Made by a program: the position numbers and the translations under genes
The notes under the pieces: generated by a model
What the model was told of the DNA's origin: nothing
The model's input: only the letters and a program-made list of their open reading frames with translations
Database searches by the model: none
Shown here: piece by piece, positions 34,824-35,670 of the stretch
Layout of the letters: each line of letters begins with the position of its first letter
Position numbering within the stretch: the stretch's first letter is position 1
Assembly: GCF_000003605.2 (NCBI RefSeq)
Contig: NW_003105621.1
Coordinates: 1 to 35,670 of the forward strand
Source of the DNA: Saccoglossus kowalevskii
Taxonomy: Eukaryota > Hemichordata > Enteropneusta > Harrimaniidae
Direction of reading: 5' to 3'
DNA length: 35,670 nucleotides

Positions 34824-34984
34824 TCATTTTTTCTTGAAGAAACTCATTAAGGATGGTTGTTTGCTTTTCATTGGAGATTTTTTCTTAAGCTTGATGGGAT
34901 TGGAATTTGTTTGTTGTTTTTGTTTAGTGTTGACTTCTTCAGGCTCACTGTCAGCTGATTCATTTTCCCAAACTTTTTCGGTAA
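34824..34984 (-). CDS. POLD3: POLD3, last exon (C terminus of DNA polymerase delta subunit 3)
   Basis: Accessory subunit (p66) of DNA polymerase delta that tethers the enzyme to PCNA during lagging-strand synthesis and repair. Only the final exon is in the window. The acceptor GTTGACAG ends at 34985 (minus strand), phase 1, and the exon runs to TGA at 34824-34826, about 53 residues. It begins with VTEKVWENES and an acidic stretch, matching the human block VTEKVYESES as I recall it. A lysine-rich segment follows, then a C-terminal PIP box, QPSLMSFF (pattern Q-x-x-L-x-x-F-F), three lysines from the end. Human POLD3 likewise ends in a PIP box followed by basic residues. Upstream exons lie beyond the right edge. 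Confidence 0.88.
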
Positions 34985-35670
34985 CTGTCAACAAATTGAG
35001 AATATTTACATGCATCAAAAAAATACTTTACACTGGATAGCCATTACATATTGAATAATCATTTTTTGACTATCTGAAATGGAAACATGTGTAACTATAG
35101 ACCTTAGAAAGAGAGGGACGGGCAACTGGATTATAAAACAAAGAATTTCACAACATCAGGCGTGCAACATGGGTTACTACAGTTATAAACAAATGACCTA
35201 GCTAAGGAAGCCATATGACGTCACTCACAATTAATTTGCCGCGCAGTTTAGACACGTCTTTCAGTGCTTGTGCTCATTACATCGAATTTTTACTAGATTT
35301 CAATACAAGATCTATTTTTTGTACTGGTTATTAGATGACACTTAAGGTAGAGAGACTATTATTTGTGTTGAAAATTACGATTTTCACATTTATTTATTAA
35401 TTGATGAAATGCACTATAAACTTTCATGTGATAAAGTCAACATAACATAGAATGTCATGTAAGTTGGTTAAAATGTAGATTTTCTGAAGGGGAAGCAAGG
35501 CAGCCTCAGTAGTGTTTTCCAAAATCAATAACACAGGTTTAATCTGTGTGCCTATAAGTTTCAAAGATAAACTCAAGACAAAGCAATGTTAGGATGTGTT
35601 ATCAGTAGCTATCTGACACACAATGAGTGTTTCCAAACATTTTAGTGGTTTGTCTCCGCCCCTGTTTGTT
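34985..35670 (-). other. POLD3: POLD3 intron, open at the right edge
   Basis: Sequence upstream of the last POLD3 acceptor on the minus strand. No further exon was identified before the window ends. A TGACGTCA octamer lies at 35216-35223. Confidence 0.6.

Noticed and set aside
1011-35223. Three TGACGTCA octamers (1011, 20238, 35216) as CREB sites
   Set aside because: They are scattered, not near inferred promoters, and a few copies of an 8-mer in 35 kb are not convincing.
1-35670. CRISPR arrays, tRNA genes, operons or phage-like modules
   Set aside because: The many direct repeats are head-to-tail minisatellites without unique spacers. No convincing tRNA A/B-box pair was found, and the genes are spliced eukaryotic genes.

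Overview
The window is animal nuclear DNA. Its genes are intron-rich with GT-AG splice sites, it is AT-rich, most of it is non-coding, and it is full of minisatellites. Two spliced genes can be read in full and a third enters from the right edge. The gene set (a cholinesterase with a vertebrate-style tetramerisation tail, a chordin-like BMP antagonist, POLD3) together with a mollusc-style Pearl/HINE-like repeat suggests a marine invertebrate. A non-vertebrate deuterostome such as a hemichordate or cephalochordate is my first guess and a spiralian the second. I see no bacterial or viral genes, no CRISPR, and no rRNA or tRNA that I can support.

Layout. 1-595: 51-bp minisatellite running off the left edge. 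2358-6477, minus strand: complete acetylcholinesterase-type gene with three coding exons (2358-2497, 4663-4850, 4967-6477; 612 aa). It has an intact catalytic triad, and its last exon encodes a T/WAT tail. The intron in front of that exon is mostly a 35-bp minisatellite. 6.5-22.7 kb: gene-poor stretch of tandem repeats (38/31 bp, 159 bp, 22 bp, 42 bp, ~44 bp, 28 bp, ~60 bp). It also holds a Pearl-like element (about 8600-9476), a MITE-like element (about 19785-19977) and a perfect palindrome (18781-18817). 22704-33735, plus strand: complete chordin-like gene, with TATA box, non-coding first exon, 11 coding exons (478 aa) and poly(A) signal. 34774-34984, minus strand: last exon of POLD3, ending in a PCNA-binding motif, with its poly(A) signal.

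How the genes relate. The cholinesterase and the chordin-like protein are both secreted but belong to separate pathways (choline-ester hydrolysis; BMP binding), and nothing links them functionally. The notable relation is positional: the chordin-like gene and POLD3 converge tail to tail, the arrangement I recall for human CHRDL2 and POLD3 on 11q13.4. This looks like an ancient conserved gene pair.

I did not find a new multi-gene system. The best leads are the CHRDL-POLD3 linkage, a one-residue insertion that breaks the tryptophan heptad of the cholinesterase tail, an intronic minisatellite that runs into a splice acceptor, a possible in-frame cassette exon inside VWC3, and the two mobile elements.
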